A stretch of 37,924 nucleotides of DNA. It comes from Klebsiella pneumoniae. GTDB taxonomy: Bacteria; Verrucomicrobiota; Verrucomicrobiia; Limisphaerales; SXTU01. The stretch spans positions 1 to 37,924 of the forward strand of contig CALQJI020000049.1 of the NCBI GenBank assembly GCA_943330855.2, read 5' to 3'. Positions 1-6,746 of this stretch are shown in pieces. The notes under the pieces are model-generated. The model searched no databases. It saw only the letters and a program-made list of their open reading frames with translations, and was not told the DNA's origin. How positions within the stretch are numbered: position 1 is the first letter of the stretch; each line of letters opens with the position of its first letter. The translations under genes and the position numbers were made by a program.

Positions 1-1
1 G

Positions 2-106
2 CACGCCGGGATGGATCCCTACGAGTTGAAGAAAAGGATTGAGGCCAAGCTGAAGAAATTCTTCACTGCCTTGGGTAAACTAGATCGTGAGTCAACGAAG
101 ACCTGA
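2..106 (+). CDS. C-terminal tail of an ORF cut by the window start
   Basis: An open frame enters from the left edge and ends at TGA 104-106, giving 34 residues. The tail is strongly basic and amphipathic: it contains GMDPYELKKRIEAKLKKFF, ends in ESTKT, and is predicted helical. It converges on the Spy-like gene ending at 130. Lys-rich helical tails like this occur on transposases and many other proteins, so no function is assigned. That it is coding is inferred only from the open frame and its protein-like composition. Confidence 0.4.
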   Translation, partial: HAGMDPYELKKRIEAKLKKFFTALGKLDRESTKT

Positions 107-129
107 CGGTCCCCTGCCCCCGGTAACAT

Positions 130-657
130 TTAGCCGTGAGTCAATACGTTGTCTACTGGAGCGGCGGTTTTCGGCGGGGCGTTTGTGACGGAGGAGGGGG
201 AGGATGAAAGCTTCTGCTTGGCCTTGGCCGGCGGGGCGTTCGTAGAGCCGGGCTTTTTCTCCTTGCGGTCGGGGTCCAGCTTCTTGGGGGAGCGGGTGGC
301 CTTTAGCTCGACATCGAATTTGGCGCTCTGCTCCGGGGTCAACTCGGCGCGGATACTCTCTGTCACGGTGCGGACCTCTTCCTTCATCTTCGCGGCGACG
401 GGATCCCAGTAGGGCTTCGTGCGCTGATTGCTGTCGCGGAGGAGGTGGGCGATTCGATCGTGCTGCTCGGGTGTTAGGTCGAGCTGTTTCTGGAGACGCC
501 CAAGGAACTCGGCGCGTTGAAACTGGTTGTAGTTGAGCTGCTGGGCGGAGCGCGCAGCCCGGTGCGGGCGCTCAACGAGGGTGGTGAGGAGTGCTCCAGT
601 CACGACGCCCGTGCCGTAAATCAACACCGTGGCCAGAATGAACTTCCACGGATTCAC
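130..657 (-). CDS. Spy/CpxP-like membrane-anchored periplasmic protein (LTPEQ motifs)
   Basis: 175 residues. One N-terminal membrane segment (about 5-27, ILATVLIYGTGVV) anchors a helical domain carrying two LTPEQ motifs (61-65 and 106-110). This is the signature of the Spy/CpxP/heavy-metal-resistance family of periplasmic stress sensors and chaperones. After residue 125 the tail is rich in Lys, Pro, Ser and Ala and looks disordered. The start is GTG at 657-655, three bases past the TAG of the upstream gene at 661, so it is the last gene of a sigma factor / membrane protein / Spy-like operon. By analogy with CnrX/RsrA-type arrangements it may sense envelope or metal stress for the neighbouring sigma factor; that role is inferred. 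Confidence 0.7.
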   Translation of the reverse strand: MNPWKFILATVLIYGTGVVTGALLTTLVERPHRAARSAQQLNYNQFQRAEFLGRLQKQLDLTPEQHDRIAHLLRDSNQRTKPYWDPVAAKMKEEVRTVTESIRAELTPEQSAKFDVELKATRSPKKLDPDRKEKKPGSTNAPPAKAKQKLSSSPSSVTNAPPKTAAPVDNVLTHG

Positions 658-660
658 TAG

Positions 661-984
661 CTATTCGCCGGCGACGTCGTCGCTGGACAGGAGGGTGTTT
701 TCAATGGCCTGCTCGAGATTCTGGCTCTCGGACTCGGGTTGCATCGTGGCGAGCACCCAAACACCGAGAGCGGCCATGACGGACATACAGGGCGTGACCG
801 CGCGCCAGAGCCAGCGGCCGCAGAGTGCCCACTCGTCCACTTTCAACGGCGCGGTGAGCCGCGCCATGATGCGCTTCTCGAAGGCATACGGCACCTGATC
901 GCTCGGCGGGGATGCCTTTGCGACGGCCATTAATTTCTGTTGGAGTTTTTCCAAATCCATAACTGGTGGGGGAGACGAGGTCAT
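661..984 (-). CDS. Small single-pass membrane protein, putative anti-sigma partner
   Basis: 107 residues. The N-terminal half (1-55) is predicted cytoplasmic, with a helical DLEKLQQKLMAVAK segment. One membrane span follows at about 60-82 (AVTPCMSVMAALGVWVLA), then a short acidic tail with several Glu and Asp. No zinc anti-sigma HxxxCxxC motif is present. It starts at ATG 984-982, 11 bases after the sigma factor stop at 996, and ends three bases before the Spy-like gene. Small single-span proteins in this position are typically anti-sigma factors. That role rests on position and topology, not on a recognised domain. Confidence 0.55.
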   Translation of the reverse strand: MTSSPPPVMDLEKLQQKLMAVAKASPPSDQVPYAFEKRIMARLTAPLKVDEWALCGRWLWRAVTPCMSVMAALGVWVLATMQPESESQNLEQAIENTLLSSDDVAGE

Positions 985-995
985 CTTTCGCGCGG

Positions 996-1571
996 TTACA
1001 AATACTTCTCCTGGGTGAGTGTCTCCAAAATCTTTTTCATCTGCGCGCGTGCGCGGAACGCGCGGACTTTCACCAGCGGGACTGACCAGCCGGTGAGTTG
1101 GGCGATCTCCTTCACGGAACGGTCCTCGATTTCCAGCAGCGTGATGACCAACCGGGCTTCGGGCGAGAGTTGCTCCATGACGCGCCCGACCAACGCACGG
1201 ACGGCGTCCGTGTTCTTGCTGTTATCCACCGGGCTGGCTGCAAAACGCTCCAGCCAGTCCACCTCGGGGTCGGACAGGTCGGTGAGCGTCGTCTCACGGT
1301 TGCGCTGGTGGACGCGGAGGAAATCATAGCAAGTCCGCACGGCTAGGCGCATGAGCCAGTGCTCGAAGGGTGCCTCGGCCCGGAAGCTGTCGAGCTTTTG
1401 AAACGCCTTGATGAAGACCTCCTGCACGATGTCCTGAATCTCGTCCTCGCGCCGGGCATAGCGCCGTGCGGTGGCGAAGACGCGCGGCTGGTAGCGAGCG
1501 ATGAGTGGCTCGAACTGCGACACATCGCCCTTGCGGACAGCCGCGATTAGCTCGTTATCGCTAGGTTCCAT
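996..1571 (-). CDS. ECF-type RNA polymerase sigma factor (RpoE-like)
   Basis: 191 residues, the usual ECF length. Region 2 carries the polymerase-binding and -10-melting stretch (YARREDEIQDIVQEVFIKAF). Region 4 has the helix-turn-helix with EDRSVKEIAQLTGWSVPLVK followed by a basic recognition helix. Between them lies a loop with LSDPEVDWLE. It heads a three-gene leftward operon with the small membrane protein and the Spy-like protein, the usual layout for an envelope-stress ECF sigma and its regulators. A GGAAC/GTTCAA-type site precedes the neighbouring Spy-like gene at 2696 and may be a target. Start ATG 1571-1569. Family assignment is secure; the stimulus is unknown. Confidence 0.88.
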   Translation of the reverse strand: MEPSDNELIAAVRKGDVSQFEPLIARYQPRVFATARRYARREDEIQDIVQEVFIKAFQKLDSFRAEAPFEHWLMRLAVRTCYDFLRVHQRNRETTLTDLSDPEVDWLERFAASPVDNSKNTDAVRALVGRVMEQLSPEARLVITLLEIEDRSVKEIAQLTGWSVPLVKVRAFRARAQMKKILETLTQEKYL

Positions 1572-1600
1572 CAGGTCGGACTATGTAAAAGCAGGCGGCC

Positions 1601-1641
1601 AAAAGCAAAATTGCGAAGCCACCGCCGACAGGCGGTGGCTT
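1601..1641 (-). terminator. Rho-independent terminator of the 1671-2696 gene
   Basis: Perfect 11-bp stem AAGCCACCGCC (1616-1626) / GGCGGTGGCTT (1631-1641) with a 4-nt loop. On the minus strand it is followed by CGCAATTTTGCTTTT (1615-1601), a split U-rich tract. It lies 30 bases past the stop of the leftward gene 1671-2696 and upstream of the sigma factor gene, so it separates the two transcription units. Confidence 0.7.
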
Positions 1642-1670
1642 TGGCAAGAGACGAGGAACTACCCTTTTGG

Positions 1671-2696
1671 TTACTGGTCCGCTGGCGGGCGACGCGGGGG
1701 CTCAGGACGGCGGTCGCCACCTTCCGGGTTGCGACCCCGGTCGCCATCGGGTCGGGGGCCACGATCGCCGTCCACGCGCGGACCCCGGTCGCCATCGGGA
1801 CGAGGGCCACGATCGCCGCCGGCAGCGGGCTTGCGGTCAGTGGCCTCTGGGCGGCGGTCGCCTTCACCGGCGGGCTTGCGGATTTGATCGCCCTCGCGGC
1901 CTTCAGGGCGGCGCTCGCCCCCAACCACCGGCTTCCGATCGGTGGTTTCGGGGCGGCGATCCCCTTCGCGCTGAACATCGGGGCGGCGGGGCTGGCCCTC
2001 CGGCACGCCGCGACCGGGCTGATTGAAGTTCTCACCCGAAGGGCGGCGAACATCCTGCCCACCTTGCATCGGTCCCTGCTGGCCGGGGCGCGGTCCCATG
2101 TTGGCGATCATGCCTCGCAGTTGCTCGACGGTTTGCTTGGGCAACTTCTCGCGCACCTGCGCAAAGGCGCGAGCGCGGGCGATGGTGGAGTCGGCTTCAA
2201 GTTTGGCGGCCTCCATAATCTTGTCGCGGATGAGGCCCTCGTTGGGCTTGTCAGCCATCGCAGACTCGCCGATCTCACGGCGGAGACGCATGGACTTCTC
2301 AGCGTTTTCGCGCATGGCCCCTTGGTTGGCCTCGAAGAAACTCCGCAGCGTGGCACGTTGGTCGTCGTTCAGATCGCGGAAGAGTTCCTGCGGGTTGAAC
2401 TGAGCTTGGGGCTGGCCGCGCTGGCCTTCGGCGGGGCGGACCTCGGCGCGCTCGCGGTCTGCCGGGCGGGGTTCACCACGTTCGCCACGCGGGGCGTCGT
2501 CGCGGCGGGTCTCGGTGGGGCGAACTTCGCCACGCGGGTTTTCACCGGGGCGGAACTCACCGCGCGGCGGGCGCTGGCCTTCGATGGGGCGTTCTTCACG
2601 GGGACGGTCTTGGGCGGTGCCAGCAGATGGCAGTGCCACGAGGGATATTCCACAGAGCGCCGCGAGCAGCGGGTGGGAGACGGTGGGCAGTTTCAT
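1671..2696 (-). CDS. Secreted Spy-like protein with long Arg/Asp/Pro/Gly-rich repeat tail
   Basis: 341 residues with a signal peptide (1-28, LLAALCGISLVALPSAGTAQ). Residues 30-98 are Arg/Glu/Pro-rich. A helical domain at about 102-200 (LNDDQRATLRSFFEANQ; EKLPKQTVEQLRGMI) resembles the Spy/CpxP/LTxxQ family. From about 205 to the end the protein is low-complexity, with repeated short units such as GDRRPE, TDRKPA and GDRGPRPD, very rich in charged residues and probably disordered. It starts at ATG 2696-2694 behind a candidate ECF promoter and ends at the terminator 1601-1641. It probably belongs to the regulon of the adjacent sigma factor. The codons of the repeat tail create long antisense open frames, which are artefacts. 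Confidence 0.75.
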   Translation of the reverse strand: MKLPTVSHPLLAALCGISLVALPSAGTAQDRPREERPIEGQRPPRGEFRPGENPRGEVRPTETRRDDAPRGERGEPRPADRERAEVRPAEGQRGQPQAQFNPQELFRDLNDDQRATLRSFFEANQGAMRENAEKSMRLRREIGESAMADKPNEGLIRDKIMEAAKLEADSTIARARAFAQVREKLPKQTVEQLRGMIANMGPRPGQQGPMQGGQDVRRPSGENFNQPGRGVPEGQPRRPDVQREGDRRPETTDRKPVVGGERRPEGREGDQIRKPAGEGDRRPEATDRKPAAGGDRGPRPDGDRGPRVDGDRGPRPDGDRGRNPEGGDRRPEPPRRPPADQ

Positions 2697-2745
2697 ATTT
2701 TCTTTCGGTGAGCCCGGCGCTGGTTTGCTCGCCTGGCAATTTGTG

Positions 2746-2772
2746 TTGAACGCGCCCCCGGCGAACTGTTCC
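2746..2772 (-). promoter_or_regulatory. Candidate ECF-sigma promoter for the Spy-like gene 1671-2696
   Basis: Reading leftward, GGAAC (2772-2768) is followed after 16 bases by GTTCAA (2751-2746). This resembles the GGAAC / GTCNAA pattern known for RpoE-type sigma factors. It lies about 50 bases before ATG 2696 and next to an ECF sigma gene. The site was found by eye; the -10 element matches imperfectly. Confidence 0.4.
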
Positions 2773-2913
2773 CGGCGGCAGTGTTAGGAAAGACGCCGCG
2801 CCGAGTGAGGCGTTACAAGGAAGTTTGGGCTCTTTGCGGTTGCGAGGGCGTGAAGCCCGCGAGGGCGGGCGGCAGGCGGCTCCCATGAAGCTAGGGTTAT
2901 AGAGCCCAGACGG

Positions 2914-2938
2914 CTGCGGACGTGGGCGTCCGCGCTCC
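2914..2938 (-). repeat. REP-like hairpin (copy A), GGAG-type
   Basis: On the plus strand the element reads CT, GCGGACG (2916-2922), loop TGGG, CGTCCGC (2927-2933), G, CTCC (2935-2938). On the minus strand it therefore begins with GGAG followed by a 7-bp-stem palindrome. The same order of parts occurs at 10201-10224, 33019-33042 and 26909-26931. It lies between the stop of the gene at 2975 and the start of the gene at 2696. A GCCCGC/GCGGGC hairpin at about 2856-2871 lies beside it. Confidence 0.65.
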
Positions 2939-2974
2939 TTCCGGGGGCAGCTTCTGGGGCCGAAATCGCGACGG

Positions 2975-4627
2975 TTACGGTTTGAGGAGCTTCTGCTTCA
3001 GCTCGGCGGGGAGCGGAGCCTTGGCTATCCAGTCGCGCGCGGCGGCGGGATCGAGTTGCAGCCACTGGTTGGCGATGCGTTCCCCGACAGCCGCGCGAAT
3101 CTCCGGGGTGGTGTTTTCCAGTAGTGCCGCAGCTCCTGCTGGATTCTCATCCACCATCGTCTGGACGAGGCCGTTGAAGGCGAGGCTTTGCTCGGCGGCC
3201 GGGAGTTGCCTCGCCCATTTCAAGGTGGCTTCCGGATCGGTCTCACCCCACCTGGAGGCGAGGGTTTGAATCAAATCCCGCTTGCTGTCGCTGTTGGGAA
3301 ATTTGGCCACGAAGGCGGCGGCTTGATCCGGTTCGTCGTTGGCCCAGACGGTGAGGGAGGCGTCGAGGGCGATCTGCCGGGCCTCCTCGGTGGGGAGGGA
3401 TTGCGCCCACTTCATCGCAGCGGCGGGGTCGGCGGTGGCCCACTGGTTGGCAACGGCGGCGAAGAGCGAGTTCTGCGTGTCGCCGGGAGGGAGGGTGGTG
3501 GCGAAGTCGGCCGCGGCGCGTGGGCTGGCTTGCGCCCATTCGTGGCTGAGATTAACGAGCGCGTTTTCTTTGGCGCGCCCGGCGGGCAGCTGTTTCACCC
3601 AAGCGAGCGCGGCGTCGAGGTCGGCGGAAGCCCAGCGCGAGGCGATGTTGGCGAGCGCTTGGTTCTGCGCATTGCCGGGCGGGAGGGTGAGGGCGAGGGC
3701 GAGGGCGGCCTTCGGATCGGTGGCAGCCAGCTCACCGGCGACGTTCTGCACCATCTCGCGTTTACCCTTGCTGTCGGGCTGTTGCGCGAGCCACGCGGCG
3801 GCGGCGGGCGCGTCGTGGTTGGCCCACGTGCTGGCGATGACTTGGAGGACACTGTCGCGCTGGCGTCCGGGTGGAAGGGCGAGGGCTTGCGCGGCGGCGG
3901 TGACGGGGTCGCTTACGGCCCACGCGCTGAAAATGGCTTCGGGCAGCCCGGAGTTAGGCGTGGTGAGGCCAGATATTTTGAGCGCGGCGAGCGCGGCGGC
4001 GGGGTCTTTGTCCGCGAGCATACCGAGGACGGTTTGCAAGGCATCGTTGCGCGTGGAGCCGGGGGGCAGTGATTGCGCCCATGCGAGGGCGGCCGGGTTG
4101 TCGGTGGCGGACCAAACCGCGAGGACGGAGTTCAGCGCGGTCTTGCGCTCGGCGGGGCGGGTGAGCTGTTGGGCGAAACGGAGCGCGGCGGCGGCGTCCA
4201 CGCCCGCCCAGCGGGTGAGGAGTGCATCGAGGAGGGCTTCACGCTCGTCGCGACGACTGACTTGGGCGTAGAGGTGGATGACTTGCGAGACATCGGCGGG
4301 GGCGAGACGTTCGGCGAGTTCGAGAAGTTTGGTTAGGCGTTCGTTCGCATCCGGTTCGCGCAGAGCGGCGGCCAAGGCGGCGGCGAAATCAGTCGCCGTC
4401 AGCGCGGGCGCGGGCGGCTGGGCTTCCTGGGAGGCAGCGGGGCGGCGGCTGGCGGGTGGGCGGGCAATGGCCGGCAGGGGCTTGGCGGGAGTGTGGTGGT
4501 CAGGTGTGGCGCCCGTCTCCGTGCGTGGACGCGGTGCCAGCGCGCGATCGGCCAGCACGCCCAGTCCGGCACCGGACAAGACCAGCAGGGCGGCGAGGGC
4601 GAGATCCTTGGGTTTCATGGGTGGCAT
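2975..4627 (-). CDS. Secreted or membrane-anchored alpha-helical repeat protein (about 34-residue repeats)
   Basis: 550 residues. An N-terminal hydrophobic segment (about 8-26, LALAALLVLSGAGLGVLAD) is a signal peptide or anchor, followed by a Pro/Arg-rich linker to about 70. The rest is a tandem array of at least ten helical repeats with the pattern 'WA..DP.AAL.WA..LP.G..R..AL..V', resembling a HEAT- or TPR-like superhelix. No catalytic motif is visible. Such arrays usually bind proteins. It starts 36 bases past the cheR stop at 4664 and runs the same way, so it may be the last gene of the chemotaxis transcript, though a functional link is unproven. ATG 4627 is chosen because ACGGAAA lies just before it; Met4 at 4618 is an alternative. 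Confidence 0.65.
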   Translation of the reverse strand: MPPMKPKDLALAALLVLSGAGLGVLADRALAPRPRTETGATPDHHTPAKPLPAIARPPASRRPAASQEAQPPAPALTATDFAAALAAALREPDANERLTKLLELAERLAPADVSQVIHLYAQVSRRDEREALLDALLTRWAGVDAAAALRFAQQLTRPAERKTALNSVLAVWSATDNPAALAWAQSLPPGSTRNDALQTVLGMLADKDPAAALAALKISGLTTPNSGLPEAIFSAWAVSDPVTAAAQALALPPGRQRDSVLQVIASTWANHDAPAAAAWLAQQPDSKGKREMVQNVAGELAATDPKAALALALTLPPGNAQNQALANIASRWASADLDAALAWVKQLPAGRAKENALVNLSHEWAQASPRAAADFATTLPPGDTQNSLFAAVANQWATADPAAAMKWAQSLPTEEARQIALDASLTVWANDEPDQAAAFVAKFPNSDSKRDLIQTLASRWGETDPEATLKWARQLPAAEQSLAFNGLVQTMVDENPAGAAALLENTTPEIRAAVGERIANQWLQLDPAAARDWIAKAPLPAELKQKLLKP

Positions 4628-4663
4628 TTTCCGTGAGCGGCGCTGGAGAGAACGTCAGACGGA

Positions 4664-5497
4664 TCAGGCCAAACTGGCGGACGCGAGTGGGCGCGGACGG
4701 TAGTAGGCGGTGCGGTCGAGGTGGACGACTTCGTAGGACGCCTCGATGTGCAAAGTTGATTCCGCCGCGCCAAGGAGTAGGCAGCCGTCGGGCCGCAGGT
4801 GGCGGTGGATTTTTTGGAGGATGGTGCGCTTGGTCTCGACGTTGAAGTAGATGAGCACGTTGCGCAGCAGCACGAGGTCCAGCTCCGGCAACTGCCACGG
4901 ACCGAGCAGGTTCATCGCGCGGAAGGTCACCAGGCGGCGGATGTCGTCACGCACGCGCAGGTCGCCGCCGTCCGGGGTGAAGTAGCGCTGGCGGTATTCC
5001 GGCGGCAGCCCGCGCCCGAGCTCCGCTGCGTTGAAGCGGCCTTCCCGGGCCCGGGCCAGCACCGTTTCGGAGAGGTCGGTGGCAAGAAAGGAAATGTTCC
5101 AGTTGAGCAGTTGCGGGAAGCGGTCACGCAGCAACATCGCGAGACTGTAAGGCTCCTGTCCCGTCGAGGCCGCACCGCACCAGATGTTGAGCGAACGGGA
5201 GGCCGCACGCCGGGTGATCAGGTCGGGCAGAATCGCCTCGCGCAAGGCGGTGAAGGGATGCTCGTCGCGGAAGAAGGAAGTCTCGTTCGTAGCCAGTGCT
5301 TCGATGGCCTGCCAATGCGCACGACCCAGCGGCGTTTCGCGCAAGTGCTGGAGCAGCGCGCCCACCGAGGCGAAGCCACTGCCCCGCGCTACCTCCGTCA
5401 GCCGCGCCTCGACGAGGTATTCCTTGCCCGCCTCCAACACGATGCCGGCGTGCTTCTCCAGCAGGGTGGCGAAGGAATGGAATTGTTCCGCAGTCAC
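4664..5497 (-). CDS. cheR: Chemotaxis protein methyltransferase CheR
   Basis: 277 residues, full length for CheR. It transfers methyl groups from S-adenosylmethionine to glutamates of chemoreceptors. An N-terminal helical domain (1-70) precedes the conserved NETSFFRDEHPF (71-82). The SAM-binding motif is IWCGAASTGQEPYSLAML, and LRNVLIYFN is the late Rossmann motif. It starts with GTG at 5497, four bases after the cheB stop, in the order cheA-cheW-mcp-cheB-cheR. No TPR extension is present. The receptor encoded two genes upstream lacks a C-terminal NWETF-type tether, so CheR presumably acts without pentapeptide recruitment here. Confidence 0.93.
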   Translation of the reverse strand: MTAEQFHSFATLLEKHAGIVLEAGKEYLVEARLTEVARGSGFASVGALLQHLRETPLGRAHWQAIEALATNETSFFRDEHPFTALREAILPDLITRRAASRSLNIWCGAASTGQEPYSLAMLLRDRFPQLLNWNISFLATDLSETVLARAREGRFNAAELGRGLPPEYRQRYFTPDGGDLRVRDDIRRLVTFRAMNLLGPWQLPELDLVLLRNVLIYFNVETKRTILQKIHRHLRPDGCLLLGAAESTLHIEASYEVVHLDRTAYYRPRPLASASLA

Positions 5498-5501
5498 GGC
5501 G

Positions 5502-6611
5502 CTAGAAGGTGAGCTTGGCCCGCGTCACGCGCGCAATCTCAGCGGGCAAATCCGTCAGCGGCAGCACGGCGTCCGCGAGGTCAGCCTTGACCACCGCGCC
5601 GGGCATACCCCAGACCACGCTGCTCGCCTCGTCCTGCGCGAGGATCTTGCCGCCGCGCTCGCGGATGGCTTGGCAGCCCTTCATGCCGTCGCAGCCCATG
5701 CCGGTGAGCACCACGCCGAGCAGGCCACCGCCATAGACCTTCGCCACGCTGCGGAAGAGCACATCGGCAGCGGGTCGGCAGGAATTCTCCGGTGGGTCAT
5801 CCGTGATGCGCAACCGCGTGCCAGTCTCCGTGCGCACGACTTCCATGTGCCGGCCGCCCGGCGCGAGGTAGGCCCGGCCGGGCTCGACCACGTCGCCGTC
5901 CTGCGCCTCCACCACATTCATCACCCCTGCGCTGGTGAGACGTTGCGCGAGCAGCGCGGTGAAAGTGGGCGGCATGTGCTGCACGATGAACAGCGGCACC
6001 GCCAACGGCTCCGTCCACGCGGTAAAGAGTTGCACCAGCGCCATCGGGCCACCAGTGGAAACGCCGATGCACACCGCCTCCATCATCCCGCGCCGGATAC
6101 GGCCCGAAGAAGCAAACTCGGGGGCTCCCACAGTGGGCGGGAGCAATGCCGCTGCCCGTTGCGCGAGCACCTGCAAGCCGAAGACTTTCACCTTGGGAAT
6201 CAACTCAGCTTCCAAACAACGGAACGCATCGGTGAGATTCGCTAGGTCCGCTGGCTTGCCCACGTAATCACTCGCCCCGGCGGTCAACGCGAGGATGGTG
6301 GCCTGCGCGCCACGCTGCGTGACCGAGCTGAACATGATGACGGGCAGGCGCGGGTGCGTTTTGCGCAGCTCGCGCAACGCCGTCAGGCCATCCATCTCGG
6401 GCATCTCGATGTCCAGCGTCACCACATCGGGATGCAACCGCTCCACCGCCTCCAGCCCGGCGCGACCGTGGTTGGCGGTGCCGACGATCTCGATCTGGGG
6501 GTCCTTCGCCAGCGTGGTGGTGATGGCGCGGCGCATCACCGCCGAGTCGTCCACGACGAGCACGCGGATTTTGGGCTCAGGAGCGGCGCGTTCGTTCATG
6601 GGGGAAAACAT
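5502..6611 (-). CDS. cheB: Chemotaxis response regulator / protein-glutamate methylesterase CheB
   Basis: 369 residues. The N-terminal receiver domain (about 14-135) has acidic pocket D21/D22, phosphoacceptor D67 in VTLDIEMPEMDG, and K119 in GKP. A linker leads to the methylesterase domain (about 175-360) with the catalytic triad S185 (GVSTGGP), H212 (VQHMPP) and D308 (TGMGCDGM). It demethylates or deamidates chemoreceptors once phosphorylated by CheA. It ends four bases before cheR. The start at 6611 is ATG; Met5 is an alternative. It is the only stand-alone receiver protein in this cluster, as no cheY is present. Confidence 0.93.
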   Translation of the reverse strand: MFSPMNERAAPEPKIRVLVVDDSAVMRRAITTTLAKDPQIEIVGTANHGRAGLEAVERLHPDVVTLDIEMPEMDGLTALRELRKTHPRLPVIMFSSVTQRGAQATILALTAGASDYVGKPADLANLTDAFRCLEAELIPKVKVFGLQVLAQRAAALLPPTVGAPEFASSGRIRRGMMEAVCIGVSTGGPMALVQLFTAWTEPLAVPLFIVQHMPPTFTALLAQRLTSAGVMNVVEAQDGDVVEPGRAYLAPGGRHMEVVRTETGTRLRITDDPPENSCRPAADVLFRSVAKVYGGGLLGVVLTGMGCDGMKGCQAIRERGGKILAQDEASSVVWGMPGAVVKADLADAVLPLTDLPAEIARVTRAKLTF

Positions 6612-6700
6612 TTATGAGGAGGGCAGGCATGCAGGAGGCACAGCGGCTCACTGACCGTGACAATTCTCCTGCGGTCCTGCTCGCCTGATAAATTCCTTGC

Positions 6701-6731
6701 TTCACGTTCATCCGGGTTCATCCGTGGTTAA
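6701..6731 (-). repeat. Short tandem TTCATCCG-type repeat between mcp and cheB
   Basis: The plus strand shows TTCACG (6701-6706), TTCATCCGGG (6707-6716) and TTCATCCGTGG (6717-6727), then TTAAAC. On the minus strand this reads TTAACCACGGATGAAC-type repeats. The element fills part of the 135-bp gap between the mcp stop and the cheB start. It may alter transcript folding within the operon. No coding potential is seen. Confidence 0.55.
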
Positions 6732-6746
6732 ACTTCGGACTGCGGG

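Noticed and set aside
1611..2711. 366-residue plus-strand ORF
   Set aside because: Antisense to the Spy-like gene; its openness comes from the GC-rich repeat codons and it has no domain.
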